NCBI RefSeq assembly: GCF_051014445.1
Contig: NC_135143.1
Span: forward strand, 8,866,001 to 8,930,000
DNA from: Colletes latitarsis
Taxonomy: Eukaryota; Arthropoda; Insecta; Hymenoptera; Colletidae
Direction: 5' to 3'
Length of the DNA stretch: 64,000 nucleotides
Part shown: one piece after another, positions 49,641 through 62,749 of the stretch
How the letters are laid out: the number at the start of each line of letters is the position of its first letter
Numbering within the stretch: position 1 is the first letter of the stretch
The notes under the pieces: model-generated
Databases searched by the model: none
The model's input: only the letters and a program-made list of their open reading frames with translations
Told to the model about the DNA's origin: nothing
Program-made: the position numbers and the translations under genes

Positions 49641-50170
49641 TCGGGTCAAAATGACCCCGAGCCGATTACACGTTCGCGCGGTGCTGGATAATTTATCGAA
49701 TTTTAACTCGATTCGCCTCGGTGAACGGTTTTTCATTCATAAAATAATCTCGAAGAGGAAACTTTACCGAAGAGGGAAACAAAATAAAAGAAAGAATTCG
49801 ATTTAATTCTCGATCGCAGCTCCTTTGGTCTTATTTTCTTCTCGTCCTTCCGATGAAATCGGGGAAGAAGTTTCTTACTTGATCAATAATGCGATTAGAT
49901 CGCAGCGGGGTCGTCTTTACGCGATCCGCATCGAATTTCATCTTCGATTCTCCCGCTTTTAGTTCGGGTTCTCTTACAGCCGCCTCCGCCTGACCAGGCT
50001 GCCCGCTCGCATTAGCATGTTATTGGGCGGTTGTTTACTTCGGGTTAATTATCACCTCCGGCGTAAACGATTTGATGACAAGCGAGGAACAGAACGAAGG
50101 GAAGGGTTTGGCAACTCGATTTACCCGCTAGATTTCTCGCGAATCCGACGACAGGTTGGGCCAACGTGAA
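49641..50170. promoter_or_regulatory. Candidate enhancer with POU/forkhead/homeodomain motifs
   Basis: A GC-richer patch within the inferred intron. At 50011-50018 ATTAGCAT is a POU-type half site. TGTTTAC at 50032-50038 and GTAAAC at 50063-50068 are facing forkhead cores. TTAATTATC lies at 50045-50053, and CACCTCC follows. The clustering in about 60 bp is suggestive of an enhancer. No coding signal. Confidence 0.3.
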
Positions 50171-52150
50171 AAATGACTGTGCTTTTAGTCATAGAGAACA
50201 CGACAAATTTCAACACGGAATAAATGTAAGATTTAATACTGTTTCATTGAAACGCCGATGCAACTGTTTCATTTTATGGAAACATAAAAGAAATCTATAC
50301 ATAGATATAAGAGTAAACACTGTATTTTAATTGAAAAGGAATATTGCTACGCTTTAAAGAATAATAAAATAAAATATTGAAGAGTTTCGTATCGGAAGGA
50401 ATGCTTTAGCGAAGAGAAACAAAACGTTGGAAATAAACGCGATTTGAAAAAATATGATCTGATGTGATAGATAAATACCTTCTGAAACTTTTGTTGTAAA
50501 CATTTTCTGAATTATTATCTGCCCTTGTCCAAAATCATGTACCATTATCGTCGGCATTTCGAGCTCTATGTGCGAAAGCTCATTTTAATATAGGCGGTCA
50601 TTAGAGAATTCTCTTTGTAAGTCTAGTGCCGATAGAAGCACGTTTTCGGAACGAGTCAGTGGCCGCGGGCGTTCGATTCTGTCGATTCTGTCGAGTATTT
50701 TCCTATTTAACAAACGTTTATTAGAGAAACATTCTATGGACAAATGTATAGCCAATATAAAATTGCAATTAGCAAAATTATACCTTAAGTGCATATCTGT
50801 CATTTCGGTATTTGTGCAACCTACTATTCTAGTTTTACATAAAAACTACTGTGGAATTATATTATTAATGGTACGTAAGTATGTTTGTTCAGAGCAAGAG
50901 TAATAAAAATTATAGAATTTGCATGCACTACATCTGAAAATATAAACTTTCTCTTTTTAATGCTCTGACATTACGATAGTCATTACATTAAAATAAATCT
51001 TTCAATACAAAGATATTACAAGCTTTCTTTATTATAATGGAAGAAAAATAATAATATTTTTTAGAAAAAAAATTTCCAAACACCTGTAAATATTACAGAA
51101 TTCTCTTAACAATTATTTTTCTGTTTGACATAGAATCTATCGAAAATGCAAACCTAATGTTTATTAGAATCGAAGTTTAACTTAAAACTTGTTTAATACG
51201 TCATATCTGAGGAAGTCAGGATTGTCAACGCAGGTTGAAAAACATTGATCTAACTAATATTTAAGAACGTTGTTCCGAGAAAGGGTTCGTAAGCTTAATT
51301 AGAGGGTTCCGTGCGAAAGAAAAGGTTAAGAACCACTGTGCTAGATTCATCTGTAAGGCCCCAGTTAGATCAACGATTTTCATGCTGCGTTTCTACCCCG
51401 AGTAAAATAGACGAATATTTTTCACGTCGCGTTTTTACGATGAACAAAATAGACTCGCGTTTCCTCGACGCTAAAATACAGAGACCTGTAGTAAAATATT
51501 AAAAAGAAAAAGATTAAGAACTGCAACGAATCGTCATTATAAATCAAATTACAAAAACGTATTACAAATGTAAGAAATCAATTGATTCGGAAGGAAGTTT
51601 TTACTTGTGAAACAGTATCATCAACTTGGAACATCTAAAATATTTATTTCAACGCGTCAATAGAAATTCTATTATAGTGGATGAAGCGTAGCATATTTTG
51701 AGTACCAGTTTGTTCAATATGAATAAGAAGTTAAGGCAGAGAACGGGATCGAATTTTCATATTCGAAACTCTCGGTAATAACGGAACGCGAAAAGTACTT
51801 AAAACTTTGGTCTAATTAAAAAATGATATAAAGTAACGATTTTGTTACGGTGCAAGTGATTTAGAGTGGCGGTATTCCAATTTATTTTCACTTTATAAAA
51901 TTAAAGGAACAAGCAGATAATAAAATTATTTCTATCTCGCGATCGCACGAGGTAGAGAAAACATAGGAACATCTCAGGTAATCCCAGATGCAACACATTT
52001 TACGCTCTTGAGGCGTTGCAAATTAAATAACACAAGTAGCGTTTCAGATATTTCGGTATTTCAAATATACTTATCTCGAACGACCCATTAAAAAAATTCT
52101 CTAATAATTACTTAATTACTAGTTGTCTTAATAGAAATCCCCAATTCGAC
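50171..52150. other. AT-rich non-coding stretch
   Basis: Nothing supported beyond inferred intron. Confidence 0.45.
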
Positions 52151-52888
52151 AAACGAGGATGAACGTTGGCGTGCCTGTGCCGGATCGGCAAAGTGGTCAG
52201 TTTTAATTCTGGCTGGCAGTGTCGCGTGTCCCGACGGTGTTAAAATCTGTAGAATTAAAGGACAGCTCCGTCTGAAAGTTTATTGGAAGAATGGAGAGTT
52301 ATATAATTAAACGAATAAATAACGTAACAAAGCCTCTCGGCGAGGAGCGTAAAGAGAGCTCGAGTCGTTGGAGGACAGGACAGTCTCACGCTGCTCCTCT
52401 TTCAGAGACATCGCTCTGCAAATATACATACGTATATTCATTGTCACCAGCTCTCCGCTACCTCCCCCTCAGCGACTGCGCTAGTACATCCTTTTGCATT
52501 CTGTTGAAAGCGCGCGAAGCTCTGCGATCCTTGCTTTCCCCCTCTTAATTTTCTCGCCGTTATTGTTTTCGCCTTTTCTTTTGCCGCTTGATACGGACTA
52601 GAAAACAACACGATATTCGAAGAACCCGCGGGTGTCGCGTTGCACGTCCGACATATTTATGAACGAGCTTCTTAATCAAAACGGTTCTCATCGCGGTGTT
52701 CAACAATTCCAGCGATCTCCGAGTAAAATAAAATATTTCGAGCAACGTACGTACTGGCGATTGTAAATGTCCATTGATAATCTGTTACGCATAATATACA
52801 ATGGGCGTAATATTTTCAAAATTATCTAAATTATTTGAAACGTTTTTGCAACATCCTGTATTGTTTAATACCTATGTATAATGATCTG

Positions 52889-52918
52889 AATTATTCAATT
52901 TTTCTGTTCCAGGTAAGT
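52889..52918 (+). promoter_or_regulatory. Candidate recursive splice (ratchet) site
   Basis: TTTTTCTGTTCCAG|GTAAGTCA places a pyrimidine tract and 3' AG at 52911-52912 directly against a consensus donor GTAAGT at 52913. This is the zero-length-exon arrangement of insect ratchet points. A CTGAAT branch-like motif lies about 23 nt upstream of the AG. It is on the same strand as the 28.6-kb exon and about 24 kb inside the inferred long intron, the setting in which such sites occur in Drosophila. The CAG|GTAAGT nonamer alone would be expected about once per 262 kb per strand with equal base frequencies; the adjacent pyrimidine tract makes chance less likely. Confidence 0.5.
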
Positions 52919-52920
52919 CA

Positions 52921-55700
52921 TCTAAAATCGACACACGTGCTCTAAACATTTTCGAAACCTTCAAAACCGTGCTGTAGTGGTAAGTCAAAGCACACCATTC
53001 TAAACACTAAATAATCAGCAGCGATTCGGGTACGAAATTAAAATAAAATTATGAGACAACTGGCAGCGATGTAATGTTCATATCGATTGGCTTTACTTAA
53101 TTTTTTTTTAATATAAAAATATAAAAGTAGTTTTGCAACTGCTTCAATATACAATCGGTACTTCTTGTGGTTTTCTTATTTTTTATAACTTGGTTTTTCG
53201 ATCGAAACATCTGAAAAAATTCCAAAATATGTGCCCCAAATGTTTCCAAAATGTCTCTGAATTTTTGCACATTTATTGTATTGGATAGGACAAGAGAAAC
53301 ATAGTTTTCTTTATCACCCCTTTACTACCCCCGTCGAGATTTCGGGTTAAAAATTGGTAGAAAGTGTTTTCTTTCGATAAGCTATCGAACGTTCGATCGC
53401 GCGTTCAATTTAGTTTGGGGGTACTTTTGACCCCCTTATTCGGCTTCGCCTTTTTCCCTCGAAAATGCAGTAGTTTTATTCGAACGTGAAAATAAAAGGG
53501 TGGGTTGGTTGAGTCTGTTGTGCGTAAATCATTAGTTTTATCAGCCTCATCCTGTTCGTACTCCTGCTTTATCTATCGGGATAACTGGCCGTTCGTCGAA
53601 AAAGCCAACAAAAAATGTATAAAACAATGGTCGAGTCGGTGCTAGGGTCAGTTTTGTCGGATGTGCCGCACTCCCGCCGAATATAGCGGCGTAACAATAG
53701 CCCCAGTGTACATATAGCCAACTCGATCACAAATGTCCATCAAGCTAACGAGAAAATGGTGGCAATTGAAGTTTTGCATCGTCTAAATTCGTTAACAGAA
53801 GAATGAAGTGTATAATGCATCAACGTGTTTCGGATTGACGAGCAAACGCTTTTTGAAATATTAAAATAATATAAACAGAGATCTAAGAAACAATCCCATG
53901 ATCTTTTGTTGTTATAAGAAAAGTCTACACAAAATTCTTGGTGGAAAATCGAATCATGAGTTTATCAGTTAAAAGTTTACGTATTAGCAACCAATTTTAA
54001 TTTCTTTTAATTTCTGGACTAGGATGCTTATTACTGCATGACAACACATTGTTTGCTTTTGTTTGAACGAACATACAGTGATATTTCATTACAGCAAAGT
54101 ACCAATTCTGTCGAATTCGTCGCAGTTTTCATAAAAACAGATTATAAAAATGTTTTAAAAAATATGTTTGTTCTCTTTAAGTAACCTTCTTTGTCTCGAC
54201 GCATCTTAAGTGATGACGGCCAAGCTTAATCTTCTCGAAACTATGCACAATGACCTGGTTTCTTTTTAAAAGATGCCAGATGGTAAAATATAACAGCGGA
54301 TTCAAGATTGAAACGAATTCTCCTCGCGAATACAATACGCCGTGAGTTGAGCTTTTTTTCGATTTCATTCTTAGTTGGAACCGGTTCAGAACTATCAATA
54401 ATTGCGAAGCTGGCGGTCCACGATTTTACATTTCGTGGAAAGATTCATGGCCTCGCTTCTAGCAGTAATGTACGATCTGTCAGTAACGGATAAGAATTGA
54501 ATTATTTGTAGCGTTCGAGTGGACTACGGTCAAAAAACGAGACGATCAATAATTTTCCTGCAAAGTAAGTATTTCCCAGATTCGTCGTTTGCAGTGAAAT
54601 TTCGAAGTTGGAAGAAACGATTTGTGGATCGAGATTGAACGATAAATAGCTCGAGTCACGCATAAAACGTTCCGTGGAACGCGGTACAGTGTATATACGA
54701 TCAGTGTCGGAGAATTCGCGTGTATGTGAACTTCTTTTCCGGAGGCTCTCGTCGAGGGCAACTCTTTGTTTAAAATGCGGTTAAAAATCCGGTCAACCGG
54801 GCAAATCCTCTTTTCTCATGGTTCGGAAATGCCGTGAGCGGAAGCACTTTGGGCGAACGTGGCCGCGGACGTCGCGGTAATTACAACCTGGAGTCATCGC
54901 GGTTTTCGACTGTACTTTTACTTACTTTGTCGCCTTTGCATAGGGTTTCTACGTTTCCTCTTCCTTTAACTTACTCCTTGATTTTAACCCAAATCGAACG
55001 AATCTTCGACGCGTTGGAAAGACAAAACTGGCATTACGCCATTTTAATGTAACACAACTGGGACAACCTGTATCTTTTTCTTAACTCTGAGATAGCACAC
55101 TGTCTTTTCTCATAGGAAATATCTTGTCAAATAATTATCGCGACGTTAGAAATAAAATATAATAAAACCGTAAACGTACTATTAATTTTTGAAATTATTT
55201 TTATTCGCAAATCGTGAAAAGTTACTACGTATATTTAATTTCGTTGTATCAAATTAAGTATCAAATCTGGTGTAATCGGTAGGCATCGATACGACAGTGT
55301 CTCAATAAGTCTCAGATTGTTTGAATTCCATCGAGCGGTTTGACGCAAGAGTATCAGTTTCAAACGTAAATAGAACGATAGTATTCCAACACGTTTCGGT
55401 ACTATCTCTGTGTATAATACAAATTGACGCTGTCGATTCGTGTTATGATTATAATATCAGTTACCGTAAGGAGATCGAGAGAAGTGCCAGTAGGAGTTTC
55501 TACCAGACGGACCGTCCACGTCGTGCCTATTCGCTTGAATATTTGACACCGTGTTTGTCACGTCGGGGCTAAACGACAATCGCAAACACTATCGGCCAAT
55601 CGAGATAGGCAGACGCACGTCTTCTTTGACCTATTCTTCAAACACAATCACTGACGTACACCATTTGACTTCGTCGATTAAAAAACATTATTAGCATTTT
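52921..55700. other. Non-coding stretch
   Basis: No gene is supported. At 53678-53694 CCGCCGAATATAGCGGCG forms a short inverted repeat in a GC-rich spot. ACAACCTGTA near 55062-55071 resembles a transposon end without a partner. Confidence 0.45.
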
Positions 55701-55702
55701 TA

Positions 55703-56244
55703 GACATGTTACATAGCGCTCATGTATGGGACCGAAACGTTTGGTGGCTTGGGCGTTGGCCTGATCATCTAGCATGCAAACCCCCGGCCCAATTTTCATT
55801 ACCTTATATGGTAATGCCCCGCCACTGTAAGGGCTCAATTTGTAGTATATAAGGGCCGCGTTTTCTCACTCTAGGAGCTCAGTTTTTCTCAAAACTTCTC
55901 GAGACGACGTTACTTTGACACTCGAAGCAAGATCGGGTTAGAATCCCCTTCGAGCAACTATTCACCCTAGCGGTTTTGATTGTGAGTGTTCATTCGACTA
56001 ATCGAGGAGTAGCTCTCGCGTTCGCGCTGCGTAAAAGCCGATTTAGAACTCTCGCCGTCGTGGCAACCTAGCAATAGTACTAGTTCAAATAATCGACAAT
56101 TGTACTTGAGCATCGATCAGAATATATTCAAGTAGTTATCCTCACTTGCATTATTCACATAATAGAACCCTGAACCTTATTAACAGTAAGACGAGGGGTA
56201 TCTCACGAACCCGGTACACCTTTACCGCTCGAGGTAAACAGACA
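55703..56244 (+). mobile_element. Solo LTR with 4-bp target duplication
   Basis: A 534-bp segment (55707-56240) begins TGTTAC and ends GTAAACA, the inverted TG...CA termini of an LTR. It is bracketed by the direct repeat GACA at 55703-55706 and 56241-56244. Inside, TATATAAG starts at 55846 and the Initiator TCAGTT has A+1 at 55881, about 35 bp later, giving a complete plus-strand Pol II core promoter. There is no gag, pol or second LTR beside it, so it is a solo LTR left by LTR-LTR recombination. The 4-bp duplication is compatible with Gypsy or BEL types; the clade cannot be assigned. Confidence 0.8.
55846..55886 (+). promoter_or_regulatory. LTR core promoter (TATA + Inr)
   Basis: TATATAAG at 55846-55853 is followed by TCAGTT at 55879-55884 with start-like spacing. 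It could drive plus-strand transcription into the flanking DNA. Confidence 0.55.
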
Positions 56245-56257
56245 TGATTTTTTACTA

Positions 56258-56421
56258 AGGAGTTAAAACAATTAATTCTCAAGACCAGATGTTAAAGAAA
56301 ATAAATCTATACAGGACTCTTGAATTCTAACGAGTCTGTAAAAATAAGTCCAATAACAAATTATTGGTATGCTAGTTTCGTGGACAATTTGAGGGGTTTG
56401 ATCTGGCAGTCAACGTGTTAA
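56258..56421 (+). mobile_element. TTAA MITE relative, left end eroded
   Basis: The right end GGCAGTCAACGTGTTAA matches the 21.7-kb MITE, and the AACAATTAATTCTC block is shared with it. ATAAATCTATACAGGACTCT and AACGAGTCTGTAAAA are shared with the 35.9-kb copy. The left TTAA is not clear. Confidence 0.55.
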
Positions 56422-56713
56422 ACTTTATAAAATGAACGTAGAAATAGTACTTAAATGCTTGAAATAGGCCATGTGCTTCTTCTTGGCGCGTTCCCCCCTC
56501 TTAAAGGTGGATCGGCCAGGACACTTGGAAAAAGGCCGTACTGTCAAGGGTGCCCTCACGACCCTGGTTTTCTGTCAGGATACAGAATTGTATTGGCTTT
56601 TGCTGTGAGCACATATAAAATATAGTTTTAGAAAGTCCACCTCGTGTCGATTTTATTAAAACGCCCGACCGCTATCTTGACCATAATAGCATCTTTCTTG
56701 CAAAAGGGAATTG

Positions 56714-57085
56714 TATAGTACGCGTCACGATATAGCGAGGTTGTAAACTCGAGTAGGTGTCAAAGTTTACACGTTTCAGCTCCTGAAGCAAATGAATTGA
56801 CAGAAATACGAGTAGCTGAGGGCCTTAGACCATAGTTAGGGCCGTACGAAGAAATGTTTTATCTAGTGTCAACATTTTTAGAGGTATCGTAACAGGTATA
56901 TAAAGATCTTACTCAAGTCTTTAATATCTTAATTTACCTGCTTATAATATACGCATGTAGAAAATGAAAAAAGATAGTGCAGTTACGGACACAGAAAGGC
57001 ACCCTCAATAAAGTGCCGCAACAGTAGCCGGTCCCAACCCTCAAGAGTTTAATTACGACCTCGCTGTATCATGGCTCGGACTATA
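56714..57085 (-). mobile_element. TA-flanked MITE, family 2, copy 2
   Basis: Reverse-oriented copy of 17680-18084. The ends are TATAGTACGCGTCACGATAT and, from the right, TATAGTCCGAGCCATGATAC. The interior shares GGCCTTAGACCATAG, TTTTATCTAGTGTCAACATT and AGATCTTACTCAAGTCTT with copy 1, reverse-complemented. It is about 30 bp shorter than copy 1 and has more end mutations. Confidence 0.85.
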
Positions 57086-58300
57086 CTCTATATTTAAATG
57101 TTCGAATCCAATAAAATTTGATTCTGTAGGCATTTGTATCATCCAAGAGAATTCAAACCCTTTTTTCCTGAGTAGTAAATATTTACAAAGTATAATAGCA
57201 AATCACGGAAGGATATATCGATGCAAACGAACGCCGTTTAACCAATTTGAATCGCGATTAAACATTCCTCTCGTGTCGACTAACAAGCAGGAGGGAGCAG
57301 TCGCGACGAATTTGATCGGCGAATCAATAAATTAGGCGCGATTTCAAGTTGCTCGCCGTTGGAGCAGTTTATCGGTAAACTTGGAGAGTACTTGCTAAAT
57401 GCGAATCAGAAATAAACGTCGAATCAACGAACCGCTACGCACAGTGATTGTCTTGCGAATCTCAGCGCGAAGGGAAGTAAAACCGGGTACGGGAGGGGCG
57501 ATGAGAGGCTCGTGGGGCGGACGGGGGGAGCTCGAGTTTTGGTAAAAGTTAAATCTAAGCAAAGTTTACGTTCGCCGGGTCGTTAAAAGTTTTAAGGGAT
57601 AAAGCACTCGCTTTATTGAAAGACTCGTTACGACGGAATTTCAGGCTGGAACCGTTTTGCGATTCATACCGCGGGCGTATCTTAAAGAGAACAGAGGGCG
57701 AAAGAGAAGGAACGCGGGACTGGACGAGAGAAGGGAGCAGATTGAACGAAACTCGCGGCAGGTTTGAGAAAACGGGCTTCGAATAATGGTATTTTACCGT
57801 GGTAGAGAGAAGGGAGGGATGGCGGAGGTCTCGTGTACACAATTAAAAATCCGCGGATCCGTCAATGTGGCCCAGTTTCCGACGGGTCACGGGAGTTGTC
57901 TTTCAAACGCTGAAAACGACTAACCGAATCGAAAGCGGCGCATAAACCGAAACCGTGGTCCGAGGCAGGTATACCCGGGATCTCGAGAACCCAGCTTGCG
58001 GGCGTATAAACCGAATGCACACACTTTTACGTGCATACAAATACGCTCGAAAGCGGGTAGAAAGTATCCGGTCGGGTCAGGGTGTGCTCTGGTGTCGAAT
58101 GGATCTAGGGTTTTATAGGTTACAGGATCGGGTGGAAAGAGAGGCGGTGAAGTGGCCGGAATCGAAATCCTGCTGATAACGACTAATAGAACCGACGGAC
58201 GTGAATAGGTAGAACCTGGCTTCGAACACCGCACCGTGGACCGGAAACATCAAAATGTGCGAACGAACGTCGCGCGAAAATGTTCGCTAATAAGCGATTT
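57086..58300. other. GC-richer non-coding patch
   Basis: Moderately CpG-rich from about 57240 to 58250, with opposing short frames and no domains. Possible regulatory sequence. No promoter pair or splice context was found. Confidence 0.35.
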
Positions 58301-60060
58301 ATCGTCTCTGGGGCACATTGAACTTAGCAATTTTAAAGTTTCACCGAATAGCACGAAAGTTGTTGACAGAAATACACGAATTATTCTATTTTTATTATTG
58401 CTCACTATTGAAATTGTAGGGCTATGGGTTGTATGACTGAATTAAACAACAGTATTTAACTGTAGAATATTTAGTCATTCTGAGATCGATTTCTAAACTG
58501 TACGGTACACACACAGAATATCTTATCTTTGTATAACGAACACTCTGGGTTCATAGAACCCATGGCCAAAACAGGAAAGAAACTTTAGACTATGTCGTCG
58601 ATGGAGATGATTTTTGTAACATCATGTAACGGTTAGGAAATTCAACGCGACATCACACAGTGACTAATTTCATCGATCAAGATGGACAAAATGAAAATAT
58701 TAATGTTATCGAAACAGCCCCAAATCCTATAAATTTATTTCATATACACTGTAAAATGCCTAACTTCATGAAAATCGTTTGATTCCTGGATTCCTGTAGT
58801 TTTTATATGTATTTTCAGGAAGCTATGTCATATCTCGTAGTACTCTTTTCGAAATATGTCTCAGCGAAAGAGAGAATTCCGACAAGAACACGAAACTCTA
58901 TTCATACATTGTTAATTATTTTGACGTCGAAAATGCTGAAGAAAAAATAGTGAAAATTGTTACAAATAAAATTATAAAGTTTTGTTATAAACTTTCTGAA
59001 AGATGCACAAGATGTAACCACACAAAAGAGAGGTTCTTGAATAATAATGCGGTATGGTTAAAAAAAGAAATAGAATTTCAAAATCCTCTATCATCATCAC
59101 CATAATAATAATAATATTTATTATTATTAATATCGTCATCATTATTATTATTATATTAAGATGCGTTTATGTCATCGTTAAAAACCATAAATATATATAA
59201 AAAAAAAATAGTGACAAATAATTCATGAACATGTTTCTTAAGAAATTTGTCCATCTCGTTTAAATTGCCCACTGTGCGACACAAGTAATAGTTTTAAAAT
59301 TATTCAAGAAAATTTGAAATATAAATTATTTCAGACATATTAAACTCATCTTAGTTGTTAGAAGAATGAAACGAAGTTTTGTTTTTTATCATTCGAGACT
59401 TTTTAACATCTTCAAAGGTACTTTGAAAGCTTTGCGCGGTACCTGAACCTTTTGCAGCTATCTTCGTATTTATTTTTCATTTTAAGCTTTCTCTATATTA
59501 AACCAAGTTGATTTTATATCTCCTTAAAGGGGTTGTTAATATAATGAAAAGTTATATTCGCTACCATGAATTTTTTGTTTGATTCGAACGCATAAATTAA
59601 ATTTATGATTTCTATCGTATTTCTCTGTACATACGTATACTGTAATGGCGATTCACTATCATTGAAAAGAAACTTGGTTCTCATGAATTGAACCGTTTTT
59701 CCTACATTGAGATATTCAAAGGTTTATGTTTGAATAAATTAAATAGAAAATATTTGAAAAAGAAAATCATTTCGTAAATAGAAGTAAGCACAGTTGCAAT
59801 AAACAACATATGGTAGAAATAAATAGAAAGAATTCATAAGAAACAGGACTATGTAAATAGAAGTAAAAATTACAAAGTAAACTTTGTGAGTAGAAATGGC
59901 ACAGTGTAATAAACAACGTTTGGTAAAAATAATGAAATCCATAAAAATCAAGTTTCTTTACATTTAGAGTAAATCGCCATTATAGATCCGAAATTCTTTT
60001 AAAGAAAAACTGATGTCAAAAAATGGTTTGCAGAAAACAAAAGTAATTTCCAACTTTTGT
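58301..60060. other. AT-rich non-coding stretch
   Basis: No gene. It contains the ATT/AAT microsatellite at 59091-59160. Confidence 0.45.
59091..59160. repeat. Self-complementary (ATA/ATT) microsatellite
   Basis: CATAATAATAATAATATT runs into TTATTATTATTAATATCG and then further ATTATTATT. The AAT and ATT halves can pair to form a hairpin. Confidence 0.85.
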
Positions 60061-60840
60061 CGATACAGTTTCCTTGTTTCTCATCGAACGATATAGGCGT
60101 ATATCGATTTCGGTACACGGTAGGTCACTGTGTCCCTGTTTTCATTGCCCCGACAAAATCTAGTTCGACGCTAGCCACGAGATTCTTCCATTTATTCGTT
60201 TTGCTTACGTTCAGGCTAGAATAGGATCACGTTCGGTATTACGTGCCGATAACGTCGCGATAGGGAATATTCTTTGATATTTTGGAATCGGAGAAACGGC
60301 CATAGTTGTCTTCGATCCCCGGATCGGACGCGACAAACGAACGTCGTAATAACGAGACCGATTCTTTTTGTTCCGCGTATGGTTTAATAATTATCGCCGA
60401 TATTTCACGGACGAGTGATAAAATATTACCCGATGGTCGACTATTCGCGGGCGGACGCGATAAATTGAATCGTCGAGGATTTGTCACGCGATAAAACACG
60501 CCGCGGGATCGTACGGTGATCGCTAAACACATTATTGTGACATTAATTTTACACGCGACGTCCGATACGCTGTGGGCTTTCTGCCGCTTCGGGCAACGGA
60601 ATCGTGGAATTCTTGGTGTCTGCAAAAAATGCACTCATAAACCGTTAGGACTTCGCTATTTTCGGAGTTGAGATCCGTGAGTCACTCGAAACACGAGACA
60701 CACGGTTATTGCGTTGAAGAACTTTCTCACTTTCTCTCTCTCTCTCTTCCCCTGCCATCGTCGAGCTCTCTAGGAGGGTATGTTTAGATTCCGGAATTTG
60801 CGTGTCATCCCTACCACCCACGCGCAAAAGTTAGCGTGCC
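60061..60840. other. CpG-richer patch with (CT)n run
   Basis: Both strands are open over 60239-60634 with no recognisable product. A CT-repeat lies at 60732-60747. Possible regulatory DNA. Confidence 0.3.
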
Positions 60841-62347
60841 ACTGTCCCCTGGACAAGTGTCAGATTACCGGACCTTCGTTGATTTAACGCTGAAATTCAA
60901 CAATGCGTTTTGCACACAGGTGTTTTCCAGTCAACTTGTAGACTCGTCGAATTATACGATAACTCGATAGTACGGTAGAACGTCGATTATCAATAATAAA
61001 AAACACATGTAATACAATTATTTCTGTAGAATACATTATTATTTCTTGCGTGAAATATCAACGGGAAGGAAGATTGCATAGAACGAGTGAATTCTTAAAG
61101 AAATTGATCAGTAAACGATAATTCTTCTTCGAACATCCTTTTGCTCCTAAAACGAATAAACGTATTTTGGTTATAAAAACTTAGCCTTTAGATATTTTCA
61201 ACCTCTGAAACCTAACTGTTAATAACTCTTTTGGATGGATGTAACTTTAAAAATACATGAAGTTATATTTAACAATTAATTTCGTTTACAAAATATGCTT
61301 TAGAAAATATTTTGCCTGGAATGTTCTTTTTTTTTTAAATAGAAAATACAGATGTTACGATAAGTTAGAGTGTCTAATAATTTATGGTGATTCGCTCTGT
61401 GCGTCAGATAGGATCTTAACAAGTTGGCTATCCCAGATACGAATGTATGCTATTAAGAGTGTATAAATAGGAATATTTAATCTGTAGATCGGATAGTTTG
61501 TCAGATATATCGTGTTCGTAGAAATCTGACTCATTCGAAGAACGTTCTCTCGGACTCCATCGTTCGAACCTGTGATTGCAAATTTAATGATGAGATCAGG
61601 TTAAAAGAAGAAAGTAGAGCACTCGATTGTTTTCTGTGTCGTTAATCGATTTAAAGAAGAACGTTATATCGAGGAGAATCTTTCATTTTTAAATTTTAAA
61701 TCTAATTGTCGTATCATATTTGTTTTACAGAAATCAGTTGCTTCATTTCTAAATACTGCTTGTTTGAAAGCGTACCGTAGTTTTAAATATGAAGTAATGG
61801 TTTAATTTTATAGCTCGTTCCAGGAAAAAATCTGCGGTAGAAACGGTCTTAAGTTAAAGACTTTAATTTTAGAACGAGTTTTCTTTGATTGGCTGTTACA
61901 AGTTTCGTCGTAAAGGTTCTGAAAATATATCATCGTGAAATAAATATCGTGCACGGCTGACAGGAAGTCTCGCGGGACGGAACAGGAGTTCTCCGTTCGA
62001 TCAATTTTCTTTGCAAACGCGAGACTTTTTGGCTGGCAAGATTTTTATAAATTTTACAATTGTATTCAATCTATAAGAAATAATTACTTAAACCAGCATT
62101 CTTTTATGCACAGTATATGCATCTTAATGTATTATTACTAGCCGCGTGTAACATAATCTCTTCGATATTGTTGCTACCAAAATAGCGTATAAATTATTCT
62201 GTTCGATTCTATTTTATTTCCAACCAACATCGATCCGTATCGATCGTTAACCGACGACCTACATTTTAGGATAGACACGAGCCACCGAAGTTTCTGGAGC
62301 AGTCGTGCACAAAATAATATGTAAATGATGTGCAAATATCTTTTTTC
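60841..62347. other. AT-rich non-coding stretch
   Basis: Nothing supported. Confidence 0.45.
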
Positions 62348-62409
62348 CAATCACTGTTTCAATTTGTTGAGAAATTACACACAACCAAACGTACATGTAG
62401 CCTTATTTC
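62348..62409 (+). repeat. 62-bp direct repeat, unit 1
   Basis: It matches 63844-63905 with about five substitutions in 62 bp, including the identical core CCAAACGTACATGTA. The two units bracket the family 1 element at 62750-63831. Confidence 0.9.
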
Positions 62410-62749
62410 GTACCTTACCGTTGTTTAATCATTCGATTTAGCGAGAACAAATCAATAATGAAACAGCAGTTTAGTAGTTCATACACAACATTGTTTCCTT
62501 AATATAAATCACACGTGTTGTTCGATGCGTAATCATAATGTACTTTATCTTTCGATAATAAAATAGTTTTTCCATGCTTTTCGATGCATCAAAAATTTAT
62601 TCCGCGCAAGTTATAGTAACGTTAAACATTTCAAAGAACTTTTTGGACTCTCGATACTTATTTTATTTTTTCACGAATAAATAAATATTCAGTCCTCTAA
62701 TACGTATTGCTTTTCGAAAAACAAAATTCTAGAAATATCTATCCTTATA

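Noticed and set aside
55930..55960. GGGTTAGAATCCCC resembling a tRNA T-arm
   Set aside because: No A box or cloverleaf around it; it lies inside the solo LTR.
56542..56683. Possible small LTR (TGTCAAG...CTTGACCA with a TATAAAA inside)
   Set aside because: Only 142 bp, ends imperfect, and no target duplication at the flanks.
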